Shown here: one piece after another, positions 20,778-31,265 of the stretch
Position numbering within the stretch: the first letter of the stretch is position 1
How the letters are laid out: every line of letters starts with the position of its first letter
Origin: Otis tarda
Lineage: Eukaryota > Chordata > Aves > Otidiformes > Otididae
Direction of reading: 5' to 3'
DNA length: 64,000 nt
Assembly (NCBI GenBank): GCA_026413225.1
Contig: JAPMTP010000074.1
Span: 42,501-106,500, forward strand
Program-made: the position numbers and the translations under genes
Notes under the pieces: model-generated
Seen by the model: only the letters and a program-made list of their open reading frames with translations
Database searches by the model: none
What the model was told of the DNA's origin: nothing

Positions 20778-20795
20778 TGGCGCCCGAACAGGGAC
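20778..20795 (+). other. Primer-binding site, tRNA-Lys type
   Basis: TGGCGCCCGAACAGGGAC, two bases after the LTR end, is the complement of the tRNA-Lys(UUU) 3' terminus and defines the element as K-type. Confidence 0.95.
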
Positions 20796-21796
20796 TTGTT
20801 AGAAGTAGTGAAGATGGGAAGACTGTGATTCCGGTGGGAACGCCCGGACGGTTGGTAGGAAGCCTGCGCAGCGAATTCGTTACCTCAACTAAGGGAGGTA
20901 AGCGGCCAGGAACGAGGGGAGCGCGGCTCCAAAAGGAAACCTGGCCGAACTGGGGAAGTCTGCGCAGTATCCATTGCCTCAACTAAGGGAGGCAACGCGG
21001 CTAGGAACAACGAGAAGCACGGCTTCAAAGGAACAGAAATCAATTTTAACGATTCTGACAAAAGTGTTAGAGGAACAGAACTGTGCTATCAATAACACTG
21101 ACCTGAAGAGCGTGTTGGTTTGGGTGTCCGCTCACGTATCAGACGCTAACACCTCGAATATCTGCACGGTGGGCACCGGGGACAGGGTAAGTGTTGAGCT
21201 GTGGGACTGCGCAACGCGGGATGACCCTGCTGCTCAAAGGCTATTACCGGCGTGGCGTGTAATGTTGAAGCCTTAAAGACAGGAAGCCTGCGCAGACAGG
21301 GAATCCGACACCCTGTCCACTCCTCCGCCCGTGGAAACAAAGACTGACAGCAAGCCAGAAAATCCCGTTGATCCAGGTCCCATAGATCCGGAAAAGGAGC
21401 CCTCAGTCTTTGGAGCTTCCTCATTATAGAGGTGGCGTGTTTGTGTGTGTGTCCTTTGTGTCAACCGTGTCCTATTTTTGTTACTGTTCGGTGTTGTTGG
21501 TGTGGGCGTAAACTTATTCCAGCTGATTTCTATTTGCGCGACAGCTGAGTCTTCTGATATGCGCGGTGTCACAGGTCGATGCCGTTGGAACAAGGGATAC
21601 ATCCAGGTTGGTATTGTTGCGTGCAAGGCGCAGCATTAAGTTACAAGATCTTTAAGTGGAAACGGACAGGCAGTGCAAACAGAGAAATTAACAGATTACA
21701 GTCTGGAGGAAATTAACAGTTTCCTAGACAGACACAGGCAGTCTGTGTGTGTGCATATAGGCATGAAGTAAATGGTGTGAAATAACGGGTGAATAC
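20796..21796 (+). pseudogene. Leader and gag matrix remnant
   Basis: The untranslated leader runs to about 20970. A frame then reads through about 80 residues with a betaretroviral matrix-like stretch (ILTILTKVLEEQNC, DLKSVLVWV) before stopping at 21274-21276. Capsid and nucleocapsid are not recognisable before the nested LTR. The element cannot make Gag. Confidence 0.65.
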
Positions 21797-22340
21797 TGTC
21801 TTGGTTTTAGCAGGGATGGAGTTAATTTTCCTCTCAGAAGCTTTGGATTTTGTATGTGAAGAATGTTGATAAAAACCTCTGATGATCAGAGTTGTTGTTA
21901 ATGAGACCAAGGACACTGTCTGGCTTTCCAAGTCTCGTTAACAAGCAGGTGCAGGGAGCTGGGCCAAAGGCAGACAGAGTATCGGTCATTCGGACATCGG
22001 GTGGTGAGAAATTGTACATTGTTCATTTGTATATATTAATGTTCTTATATTTTGTTATCATTGTAGGTTTCCTCTTTGTAAACTGCAGCATAAAGCGACG
22101 TGTAATTAACTGACTGTGACCCCCATTCCCTCTTCTGTCCTGCTCAGGGCGGGGAAGGAGGTGGAGAGGGTGTTAAGCCTGAGAAGAGGGAGGGGAGGGG
22201 GAAGGTTGTCTTGTTCCCTTTTTTCATTCTCCTGCTTTGGTTTTAGTAATAAATGAATAGTTTCCCCGGTCGAGTCTGTTTTGCCTGTAACGGTAGCTTT
22301 AAGAATCTCTCCCTGTTCTTGCCTCAAACCTCAGGTTTCT
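21797..22340 (+). mobile_element. Nested LTR, apparently composite
   Basis: It begins TGTCTTGGTTTTAGCAGGG, and its first 300 bp match the LTR family at 61272-61952 (including GACACTGTCTGGCTTTCC and the GACATCGGGTGGTGAG block). From about 22110 onward it instead matches the 3' region of the 1.1-kb LTR family at 6329-7446 (GAATAGTTTCCCCGGTCGAG, TTTTGCCTGTAACGG) and ends in a poly-T run. It interrupts the gag/pro region of the provirus. Confidence 0.65.
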
Positions 22341-22559
22341 TTTTTTTTTTTTTTTGTCTTCTTATGTGCCCAGGACCGCGGCCGCTGCCAGGCGCCCCCC
22401 CATCCAGCGGGGCGGGGGCAGCTTACCCAAAACCTGACATGGTTACAGATACTCCTGCCTGGGTCAGCCAGTGGCAGCAAGAGAAAAGCTGCACCATTTG
22501 AATGAGTGAGCTGACGAGCAATTGCAGCTTGGACACATACAGCCAGCAGACAGCCCCTG

Positions 22560-23060
22560 AACACACCTGTGTTTGTAATACAGAAAAAATCGGATGCTCC
22601 ACGATTCGCATTTTCTGTGCCTTCAATCAATGCGGGAGAACCCAGTCAGCGATATCCCTGGACGGTACTTCCGCAGGGTATGAAAAACAGTCCAACCATC
22701 TGCCAACGGTACGTCGCACAGGCCATAGCACCGGTAAGGCGCTTGCATAGGAACAGCCTCGTTTATCATTATAGGGATGACATCCTAATTGCAGCACCCG
22801 ATGATTCTCTGGGGGACAGGGTTCTTAATGATGTCACCAGTGCATTATCCCGATTTAAACTGGTTATTGCTCAAGAGAAAATTCAAAAGGTATGTCCCTG
22901 GCAGTATCTCGGCTGGCAAATTATGGAAAGAACAATTAGGCCGCAAAGGTTAAAAATCCCTCAAACAGTGTTTGCCTTAAACGATTTGCAGAAATTGCTG
23001 GGAGCTATTAACTGGGTACGCCTGGTATTAGACCTCTACAGAATTGCTTTCTCCACTATT
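22560..23060 (+). pseudogene. ERV-K-like reverse transcriptase remnant
   Basis: The frame from about 22569 shows RT motifs: LPQGMKNSPT, then the catalytic box as YRDD (22770-22781) where YMDD is usual, and WQYLGWQI in the thumb region. The fingers (N-terminal part of RT) are missing. The Met-to-Arg change in the active-site box and the missing N-terminus make it inactive. Confidence 0.85.
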
Positions 23061-24412
23061 CCAAACATTTAAAGGAGACTCAGATTTAACCTCTCCTCGG
23101 AGACTCACTCCAGAAGCACAGACGGCATTACAAACAGTTCTGCTACAGATTTCCATTCATTGGCCCCAGCAACCAATGCTGCAATTTTTAGGAGAATTAA
23201 TGTTGTATCCAGCAGCTCATCAAAGTTACACTCCCATAGAAAATGCCTTAACAATGTTTACAGATGGATCAGGACAAACGCACAGATCTGTAATTGTCTG
23301 GAAGCAGGATGGTGAGTGGCATCATGACGTACAATTGGTCGAAGGTTCCACCCAAACTGTAGAACTTGCGGCGGTGGTACGAACTTTGTACAAGTGGAAA
23401 GATGAATCCCTCAATGTTGTCTCCGATTCCGCCTGTCTGCTCAATGTAGTACAACGCGCTGAACCGGCAATGCTAAAGGAGATTAATAATCCTTTGCTGT
23501 ATGACCAGTTTCAACAGCTGTTATCGGTGTTACATGTGCGGGATCGTCCTCCCTTTACTGTACAGCTGAGACCTCACACCCCGCTCCCAGGACCTGTCAC
23601 AGAAGGTAACGCGAGAGCAGATGCTCTCACTAATGCGGCCCTCGTTGCAAACACACTCATGCAGGCCAAGCTGTCCCATGAATTTGATCACCAAAACTCT
23701 GCAGCCCCTCAACGACAATTACAGCTGACACGGGAACAAGCTCGGGCAGCTGTGCGTTCCTGTAGCAGCTGCCGGAACACAATTATGCCATCTTTATGTG
23801 GGGTTAATCTGCACGGTTTGTGCTCTCAAGAGACATGGCAATCTGATACAACTCACGTCCCGTCATTGGGCCGACACAAATATGTGCATGTAACTATCAC
23901 ACCCATCCAGCTTGTTGTTTGCCTCTGCTCATACAGGAGAACATGCTCGAGATGTTTGCCAACGCTGGATGTCAGCGTTTGCTTTCATGGCGGTTCCCAC
24001 GCGTATAAAAACAGGTAACGGGCCAGCGTATGCTTCTCGCGCCGTCCAAACCGTCCTTGCTCTCTGGGGCACCGAGCGTGTTACTGGTATCCCGCACAAC
24101 CCCACTGGACAGGCCGTCACTCAACGCGCCCATGGCACACTTAAAAATATGCTGTTAGAACAAGAAGGGGGAATGGAAGGGAGATCTGCAAGTGAGAAGC
24201 TAGTGAAAGCAATGTATGTGCTCAATTTTCTAAATGGTTGGAGTGACAATTCTTCCCCAGTACAGAAACATTTTGGATCATCTCCTGTACCCGAGGCCAT
24301 CCGAGGGCAAGCTCCGGTGATGGTTAAGAATCTGGAAACAGGTAACTGGGAAGGACCGCTCCCTCTTGTAACGTGGGGAAAGGATACGCTTGTGTCTCTA
24401 CAGGAGCAGTGA
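23044..24412 (+). pseudogene. ERV-K-like RNase H and integrase remnants
   Basis: RNase H begins near 23250 (MFTDGSG, with ELAAVV and a VSDSA motif). The integrase starts about 23600 and continues to a stop at 24016-24018. The rest of the core and the C-terminal domain lie in a second frame overlapping from about 23912 and ending at 24410-24412. The second catalytic Asp of the core (usual TDNGPAY) reads TGNGPAY, and the zinc-finger region is only partly kept (CSSC). Confidence 0.8.
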
Positions 24413-26098
24413 ACAAGTGGATCCCTGCGCGATGGGTACGACCAGCGCTCCAGGCTGCCTTGCGTTCGTTGGATTGTTAACGAGCTGTGTGGCAGCTCCA
24501 TGGACATCAGTCACGGAAAGAAGAAACGTGTGGGTAACTCTGGCTAATGTCACGGGACAGGACACCATTTGTCTGTCTGTATCATCTGCAAATAATCCTT
24601 TCAGGACGTGTCTGGTCGACCTGCCTGATAGCGGTAGGACGGCAACTCTGTGTAAAACAACAGCAGCGGTGAGCGCTGAACCACAAGAGACAGAACTTTT
24701 GGGATCAGTAAAGACGGACTTATGTCTATTTTTTTTTTAACTATTCAGAAGCTGATGTTACCAGAGGGGTAGGGATTGTAAATGCTTCAGAATCTACACA
24801 CTGCAATGACACAGTGCGGTGTGATCATGCCAGCACTAACACATCAAAACCCAGCACTGCTCCAGTGGCCCCCCTGATGGGGTGTTTTTCATGTGTGGGG
24901 ACTGTGCGTGGCCAGGGATGCCCTCCCATATGGGGGGGCCCTGCACCATGGGAACCTTGGAGATGTTTACACCCAATAATACAGTGATTTTACAGCAAAA
25001 GACCTAAACGAAGTACACATAGCTTTGAATCTGCCTGCCAAGACAATATAGAGTTTGGGAACCCAGGTGAAATTATTGCTGCTTCAGTCTTTGCACCTGG
25101 TGTGGCAAGTGCCCAGGCGTTAGCTATGCTAAATAAATTGGGTGTTGGCTTGCTAAGCAAACAAACGCAACTGCATCAGCACTATCAACGCTGCTGACTG
25201 GTGCAGATGCTGTACGCGACGCTACTTTACCAAACAGAACCGCTGTCAGCCTGCAGAGCACATATTTGACAGGCCTTGTTGCGTGCGCTGGCCACACGTG
25301 CAGCAACGTCTGGTCAGTACTCTTCCACTGAATCTGCTGAGGGTGTAGGCAGAGGTAGCTCGGGGCGGAGAGAAAGGACCCAGAGCGCACTCTGCAAACA
25401 ACAGGGGACGTCCTGAGGGTGCTGCACCTGCCTCCTTTCTCTGCCCCGACCCTGCTGATAAGCACCCTCCTGCTCGGCGGTGTCTTTGGTGTAATCGGGT
25501 TGGTAACAGAACAGAGCAGCAATAGATTTTTTATTATTAGCACAAAATCATGGTTGTCAGGGTTTGGATGGGCTTTGCTGCATGAATCTGTCTGATCATT
25601 TGGAATCTATTCACAAAGTATTCAAAACTTGCAAAAAGGAGTACAGAAACTGCAACAAAGTGATGGTTTTGATATATTCAGAAATATCTTTGGAGGGTGA
25701 TAAAAGCTTATTACAAATAGCTGTAGGATGCTTATTCATTCCTTTTATATATGTGTTTTGATCTGTATTCCACGTGTGTTGAAATGTGTGCAGACTTTAA
25801 TAGATGAAGCGTTGGAACAAGCCTCTTCTCATAAACAAAGAAGAGAGAGATGTGCGTATTTCTTGAGCCAGTACAGTGTCAGTGAAAGCAAACTGACCTT
25901 GGGAGAGGGATACAATCCTGCTCGCTGGAAGAAAGCCATGGAATGAGAAGGGAAGCTTTAAGATACAAAACAGCGGAATTTATGGCTTGTTTCAACAGAG
26001 GCTTGCAAAAAACTAGTCACTGGCTTTGTAGGTAAGAAGGTTGCTGGAGTTGTTATGTCTGTAAAGAATGCTGCAGTAGAAAATGACTACAAAGTAGT
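24413..26098 (+). pseudogene. Degenerate env region, 5' part
   Basis: A start at 24432 opens a signal-peptide-like leader, and a frame runs to about 24740, ending after a poly-T. From there to 26098 only short, stop-ridden frames remain, some with cysteines and Asn-glycosylation-type motifs. It is env by position (after integrase, before the polypurine tract). No intact fusion or receptor-binding protein can be encoded. Confidence 0.55.
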
Positions 26099-26545
26099 TG
26101 TCCTGGTTCTGGCTAGGACAGAGTTAATATTGACCTGAGCTGGGAGGGGAACTGGAGCTGGTGGCCCCTATGGCTGGGATAGTTAACTAACGACCTAACA
26201 GCTGGGGTTAATTTACCCAAATTAGCCCAAGGGTGTTCCATCCCATCTGCCATCATGCTCAGTGTATCAGTGAGGGGGGTGCTGAGGGGAGTCTCTTGCT
26301 ACTTGGAAGAAATTAGGTGTGGAGATTTGCTGTGAGCCATTATACTGTATTTGTTTTCCATCTCTGTTTTGTTTTCTTCTGTTATTGCTGTTAAATTTAC
26401 TTTTTGTTCAATCTCGACCCATGAGTTTTTGCTGTTTTATTTGTTTACCAATTCTCCCTTCTGTCCCACTGGAGCGGGGGGGGGTGGGGGGGAGAGTGAG
26501 AGAGAGACTGCGTAGTCTGGTCCCGATCGGGGCTGAACTAGGACA
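26099..26545 (+). mobile_element. Solo LTR nested in env
   Basis: 447 bp with TGTCCTGGTTCTGGC...GAACTAGGACA ends. The flanks GTAGT and GTACT could be a 5-bp duplication with one change. Its 3' end (GACTGCGTAGTCTGGTCCCG) also appears at 2148-2220 (reverse) and, diverged, at the end of the LTR at 6329-7446. The provirus continues on both sides, so this insertion is younger than the provirus. Confidence 0.85.
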
Positions 26546-26811
26546 GTACTGAAACTTAGTTTTGCTCAGCAATCATGAGTATGTGTGATCAGTAATTTTA
26601 TTGGCTAAGCTTGTGTGTCGCATAAGTGTTGACTGGACAAGAATGAAATAAGGATGGGTTACGTTACTCCTGAAAGAAGCCATTATGGTAATTACAGCAT
26701 TGTTGACCATGGCATGTGCTCTCCCCTGTATTTTACGATGTCTACAAGAAGCCCTCACAAGAGCTTTCGATAGCAGCGCATACGCTGTGCTGTTAAAACA
26801 AGAAGGGGGAA
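26546..26811 (+). pseudogene. Env transmembrane tail and polypurine tract
   Basis: A frame from about 26682 encodes a short hydrophobic stretch and a cytoplasmic tail that runs through the polypurine tract (AAGAAGGGGGA, 26798-26811) into the 3' LTR, as expected for the end of a retroviral env. The upstream ectodomain is broken. Confidence 0.6.
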
Positions 26812-26812
26812 T

Positions 26813-27019
26813 TGTTGGGGACGAGGAGTACCAGGAACCATGGGAATGAGAAACATGAAGCCCCGGGAATGAGAAACAAGGGATTTTCCGAGAGAAGGGA
26901 AACAAGAGAAAGGACATCTGGGGGTGGATGGGCGATCGGAGGGTAGATAAGCACATAGGCTGTAACAATAAATGATTTTCGCTTAGCATGCAGCGGGGGT
27001 CCGTGACTATGCTCCCACA
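26813..27019 (+). repeat. 3' LTR of the ERV-K-like provirus
   Basis: 207 bp, TGTTGGGG...CTCCCACA, with AATAAA near 26966. It is the partner of the LTR at 20572-20775 and is followed by the GCCTTC duplication (27020-27025). Confidence 0.93.
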
Positions 27020-27025
27020 GCCTTC
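27020..27025 (+). repeat. Target-site duplication GCCTTC, right
   Basis: An exact copy of 20566-20571, confirming that both LTRs belong to one insertion event. Confidence 0.95.
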
Positions 27026-27149
27026 CCTCGGCCATGCACACTTTCTGAGGCCAAGAAAAGCTCACAACGCTCACCTGGCTGTCCTGTCAGGGCCAGGCGA
27101 CGGCACTCACGCTGATCTGCTCCACAGCCTTCCCCGGCACTGAGGCCAG

Positions 27150-27450
27150 GCTGACAGGCCTGTGGTTCCCTGGATCCTCCTCTGGCTCTTCCTGTGGACG
27201 GGCGTCACGCGTGCTGCCCTCCCGTCAGCCGGGGCCTCCTCGCTTGGCCAGGGCTGCTGGGCAGTGGTGGAAAGTGGCCTGGTGAGCGCTTCTGCCAGCG
27301 CCCTCAGCCCCACCGGGCGGGTCCCACCCGGCCCCGCAGATCTGTGTGTGTCGCAGTGCGGTCGCAGGGCGCTGACCATTTCCCCCGGGGGTGGGGGCTG
27401 CATGGTGCTCCCCGTGCCGGTCTCTGGCTCGGGGGCTGGGCACCCTGAGC
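27150..27450 (-). mobile_element. CR1 ORF2 fragment, reverse orientation
   Basis: Same CR1 segment as at 18806-19145 (minus-strand LRALAEALTRPLSTTAQQ, SEEAPADGR, KSQRRIQGT). The strong match of the two, including TGGTTCCCTGGATCCTCCT, suggests either the same CR1 subfamily or a local duplication. Confidence 0.75.
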
Positions 27451-27739
27451 ACAGCTCGCCAGCACAGATGAGGCACAGGAGGCGTTCAGCGCCGCGGCCT
27501 TTTCCTCAGCCTCTGTCCCCGCGCTGCCCCTGCCCCGCCAGGGACGGGGATGCTCCTCAGCCCTCCTGCTGCTGCTGCTGTCTGCGCAGACACAGCTTTC
27601 ACGCTCTCTCACGGCAGCGGCAGATCCAGCTCTCGCTGGGCGCTGGCACTGCCAGTTCTACGCCCGCACACCCTCACGGCGTCCTTGGCGTCCTGCGGAG
27701 CTGCTGCCCAGGCCAGGCCGTGCGGGGGCGGTGCCCGGC

Positions 27740-28215
27740 CTGCGCCCGGGGGGATGCTGTCTGGGATTGGTCCGCTGGGCTGCCACTCTGCCCTGGTTTG
27801 GGCCTGCCCTGAGGGGATACTGGCTCTGATTGGTGTCCTGGGCTGTCACTCTGCCCTGGTTTGGGCCTGCCCTGAAGGGATGCTGCCTGGGATTGGTGCC
27901 CTGGGCTGTCACTCTGCCCTGGTTTGGGCCTGCCCTTCCCTGCAAGGATGCTGGCTCTGATTGGTGCCCTGGGCTGTCACTCTGCCCCGGTTTGGGCCTG
28001 CCCTGAGGCAATGCTGGCTCTGATTGGCCCCGTGTGGTCAGGCTGCAGGGCTGCAGTGCCCACCCTCCACCTGGGTCAATGCTTCCTCTGATTGGCTGTC
28101 TGGGATTTCCCCCTTGCTTCTCCCCTCTAATGACGGGTCAGACAGCCTATCAATCATCCACGTGCTGCTCTCCCACATGGCGTGATTGGTGCAGCCGGTA
28201 CGCCCCGCCCCTGCA
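27740..28215 (-). promoter_or_regulatory. CCAAT-box array (module 2), reversed, with 63-bp tandem units
   Basis: On plus the boxes read ATTGG, starting at 27766, 27829, 27892, 27960, 28023, 28091 and 28185. Spacings among the first five are 63, 63, 68 and 63. Each unit contains GGGCCTGCCCTGA and TCACTCTGCCC. It is the reverse complement of the array at 52.94-53.42 kb, with the same spacing series. It is GC-rich and TATA-less. It would point transcription to the minus strand, where no clear gene follows. Confidence 0.7.
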
Positions 28216-28780
28216 AACTAAACCCGAGGCTTTGACCCTGAAAATTGGGTGTCAGACCCCATTTTAGACATTGGACCTCAGGCCCTCAAAATTGAGGTCT
28301 GGAAAGTGAAAATGAGGCTTTGGACCTTAAAAATGAGACTTTGGCCACGAGAAGTCGATGCCCCAGGCCTGTCAGTGTTTCAGAGGCACTTGGGCAGTGC
28401 CGGTATTAACGAGCTTTAACGTGGTCAGCCCTGAACTGGACCAGATCATCGTTGCAGGTCCCTTCCAACTTAAACACTCTGTTCTATTGTATTCTAAAAA
28501 AAGAAAAAAAAAAAAAGAAAAGAGGCTTTGGGCCCAAAAAATTGCAGACTGGATCCTATGAATTCGGCTACGGGAGCTTTGGGAGCTAAAGAGAGTGTTT
28601 GGACCTGTAAAGGAGGCTTTGGACCCTGACAATGAGCCTTTCGGCCTTCAAAATCAGAGTTGAGGCATTAAAAATTCCGCCCTTCTCGGTCTCTTCACCC
28701 AGGCTCCTTGCCTGGCCCTGCCAGGAAGAAGAAGAAGGGTCTCGCTCCAGGGGGCTCGGTGTCCCTTGCGGGGAAGGAGG
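28216..28780 (-). repeat. Degenerate short repeats plus a CR1 3' scrap
   Basis: Imperfect units of the GAGGCTTTGGACCTTAAAAAT type, the reverse complement of the repeats at 4110-4310 and 33.86-34.31 kb. A CR1-like 3' end in plus orientation (GATCATCGTTGCAGGTCCC, TTCTATTGTATTCT) interrupts them at about 28360-28497 and is followed by an A-rich stretch. Confidence 0.6.
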
Positions 28781-28827
28781 TGGCAGGCGAGGGTCCCAGC
28801 AGTGGCCAGGAGGGGCCGGGCTGTCGG

Positions 28828-29460
28828 TGTTACGTGACATAAACGTTGAAAATTAAATATCAGTATGAGGCGATTCTTGCTAACTGTAGTCACATAGGTT
28901 AAATTTTATATGAAATCTCTTTGTCCTTAGAGGGAATGGGACTCTTAGAGCTGTTACAGTATCTCGTTTGTTCGAAGTCAACCCAGCATGTCTGGGGTAA
29001 CTGAGAAGAGCGGCAGAACAATGGTAGGTCCCAAACACCACCTGTAGAGAATAGGCCCCGAGCCCTCACTTTGGAGCCAGAAGAATCAAGGACAACGCGA
29101 CCTTGTGCTCAAGACCAGAGATGGAGATTTCAAGGAGGGGTTCGACCAGCGAATTTGAGGAGGGGGCGCTCTGACAAGCCCCAAGACCACCAGAAGACCC
29201 TCGACTCAAAAGACCGAGCATGCGCAAGTGGGTGGAGGAATATGATAATGACTTCCAGGAAAGTTAATGTTTATGTATAACATTTCTCGGAAATCTAGTG
29301 AATATGTACAACAGGTGTGTATTTAACTGCGCTGTTGATCGAACAGGTGTGCACACGCTGGGTGGAGCGATCCCCCGTGCACCCGGCGCTGCAATAAAGG
29401 ACTGCCCGCTTCTTAACTTCTCATTGCTGTTAAGGAGTTTTATTCCGGATTTCCGTAACA
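28828..29460 (+). mobile_element. Solo LTR of an ERV1-like family
   Basis: 633 bp with TGTTACGTGACAT...ATTTCCGTAACA ends, an AATAAA near 29393 and 4-bp flanking duplications TCGG (28824-28827 and 29461-29464). The same family forms the minus-strand LTR at 55049-55676 and the 3' LTR at 51154 of the ERV at 45.2 kb. Insertion lies in the USP36 intron. Confidence 0.93.
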
Positions 29461-29499
29461 TCGGGAGCTGGAGAGCAGACCCAAGCAGCAAGTGTCAGG

Positions 29500-30590
29500 C
29501 CCCAGTAATTACCTGGGCATGGAGCGCATCTGCCCCCTCGGGAAGGAGCAGAGGAAAAAGAGGAGAATGGAGGAGACAGAAGAGCTCTGCTCTGGGACGC
29601 TGTCCTTGGGCCGGGGAGGGGCTAGGGTCACGCGAGAGCCCTGTGCACCTCTGCTCCGCCTAAAGTCAGGCTCTCTGGGCTGCGATCGGGAGCCTTGTGT
29701 CTTTCTGTGGGTGGGACGATCCTTGCCATGGAGCCAGCTGAAGCGCTGGCTTGCTGGGGGTGGTGTCACCCCTCTCAGAGTGCAGCACTGGGGCAGGGGT
29801 GTCCCTGCGTCCCACTGCCCTGCAGGGAGCTCCGATTCTTCCCCCTCTGGTCTGGCAAGAGTGAGCTGACCTGCTGCCTTCCTCAGCCCTTGGACAGCCG
29901 AGGCGGAGCCCAGGAGGACAAAGCGGTGGCGGAGCTTGGGGGCTGGGGCTGGAGACAGCAAGCACCGCAAGCGAACGCGGGGGGAGGCCTCAGCAGCCCA
30001 GCCATGGAGCAGCCGGCTGCCAGCGGTGTCCACATCGCAGATGACGCCCCAGGTATGACCGTGTGCCTCCACTCTCCCTGGTGCCTGGCAGGCGAGAGCC
30101 GGCTGCTCGTCTGCCCACGCAGCCCCTCAGAGCACTGGTGCCCAGTCTCTGGTGCTTGCTGGTCCCCACAACGGCCTGGTGGTGCCCATCTTCCTGACCC
30201 CATTCTCGGCTGGCCTGCCCGCAGGCCTGCGCGCTGCTCATGCAGGAGAGCTGCCCGCTTGTTCCCTGGATGAGGGCGTGCTCCTCTCCAGACTCGCGGG
30301 GAGGGGTCCCTTGAGGGGTGAGTATTTACCCCCAGCTCCTCCCTGCCCAGGACGGGCCCCAGGGTGCCCAAACACCCTGCGCCATCAGGACCATGTTAGT
30401 CCCGACAGTGTCTCCTGGGTTGAGATCTGCCTTGGAGATGGAGCGACACAGGAGCTCCCTCTGCTCCCTCTCGCTTGTCCTCATTCATCCTGTTTCCGCA
30501 GCGCCAGCGTTCGCCTGGGACCACCAGCCTGGAGACTGGTACAGGTGCTGCCTTGCTGCCCCAAACCCTAACCCCGCCGTGGGGCTGGGG
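29500..30590 (+). other. USP36: Candidate exons of the disordered USP36 tail
   Basis: Three stretches have splice-like borders: a basic segment around 29540-29585 (GKEQRKKRRMEETEE); 29886 to about 30051, between CCTCAG and GTATGACC; and about 30501-30545 after CTGTTTCCGCAG. The basic one would suit the Lys/Arg-rich C-terminal region of USP36, but similarity is too weak to fix boundaries. Confidence 0.35.
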
Positions 30591-30930
30591 TAGCATCCAG
30601 GAGCCTGGAGGAGCCCAGAGTGGTGGGTTTGCTGCTCAGGAACAAGGTAATCCCTGCTCGCCTGGGTGCGCAAACAGCCACGCGGCTCCCCTGCCTGAGT
30701 CCTGGGTGTGGGCAGAGCCCTCTGTGCTCTGCCAGGGCCTGAGCTCCCCCCAGCACCAGCGCAGGCAGCTGCGGGGGCTCCTGGAGCTGGGCGGATGCAC
30801 CCGGCCGAGGGGCTGTTGGGGGCGTCGCGGAGTTGGGTGCTGGAGTGAGGGGGTCCAGTTGCTGGCCCAGAGCAGGGGCCCGGCAGAGGAGAGCAGCGCG
30901 CTGCTCCCTTCTGACCACGCTGCTCTGCAG

Positions 30931-31265
30931 TCTTGACCTGGAAGGGCCAGACCTCAGCTGTCAGCCAGGATGCCGTGCGGGATGCAGTGTGGGCCTGGAG
31001 CAAGATCGTCATCGATGAGCGGTACGAGGAGTTGGACAGAGGGAGGGTGGGTGCCGGCTGTGTCCTGGGCTGAGGCGGGTGGGGGGAGGCAGGAGACTCT
31101 GCGCTCTGACCCCAGGGGCCTTCCTGCCTCTGCACAGGAAAAGAATAAAAAATGAAGCAGGAGCGGAGGAAACACTTTGGTCCATTCCAGCAGCTGCAGA
31201 GCAAGTGCAACTTCTGGTTGGTGACGCGTGCTGCCAAGGGGGGCAGCCTGCGCCATCGGCTTTGA
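30931..31265 (+). CDS. USP36: USP36-like C-terminal exons (penultimate and last)
   Basis: Exon 30931-31046 (VLTWKGQTSAVSQDAVRD... EELDRGR) and the last exon from 31138 match the conserved end of human USP36 (VLTW...SAVSQDA, DRGKEKK). The last exon keeps the homologous tail (ERRKHFGPFQQLQSKCNFW) up to a TGA at 31263-31265, but only in a shifted frame. In the spliced frame a TGA occurs at 31153-31155 directly after a run of six A. One base appears to be missing from that run, which would remove about 35 residues. Whether that is a real mutation or a homopolymer error cannot be told. The distance to the catalytic exons (14 kb) is explained by insertions. Confidence 0.8.

Larger units (their letters stand above)
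20572..27019 (+). mobile_element. Complete but degenerate ERV-K-like (tRNA-Lys) provirus
   Basis: A proviral structure in plus orientation: 5' LTR 20572-20775, primer-binding site 20778-20795, gag remnant, pol remnants (RT, RNase H, integrase), env remnants, polypurine tract 26798-26811 and 3' LTR 26813-27019, flanked by GCCTTC duplications. By eye the two LTRs differ at about 16 positions plus a 3-bp indel, so the insertion is not recent. Two further LTRs are nested inside (21797-22340 and 26099-26545). All genes carry stops and frameshifts and most of gag is missing. It sits in the USP36 intron about 110 bp after the stop codon of the chimeric MROH gene. Confidence 0.93.

Noticed and set aside
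24390-26811. Possible functional retroviral env
   Set aside because: Frames are short and interrupted by stops and by a nested LTR; only a tail and a leader-like piece remain.
27740-28215. CRISPR-like regular repeats
   Set aside because: Repeat and spacer do not separate: whole 63-bp units are tandemly repeated, and the genome is vertebrate. The regularity is a minisatellite with CCAAT boxes.
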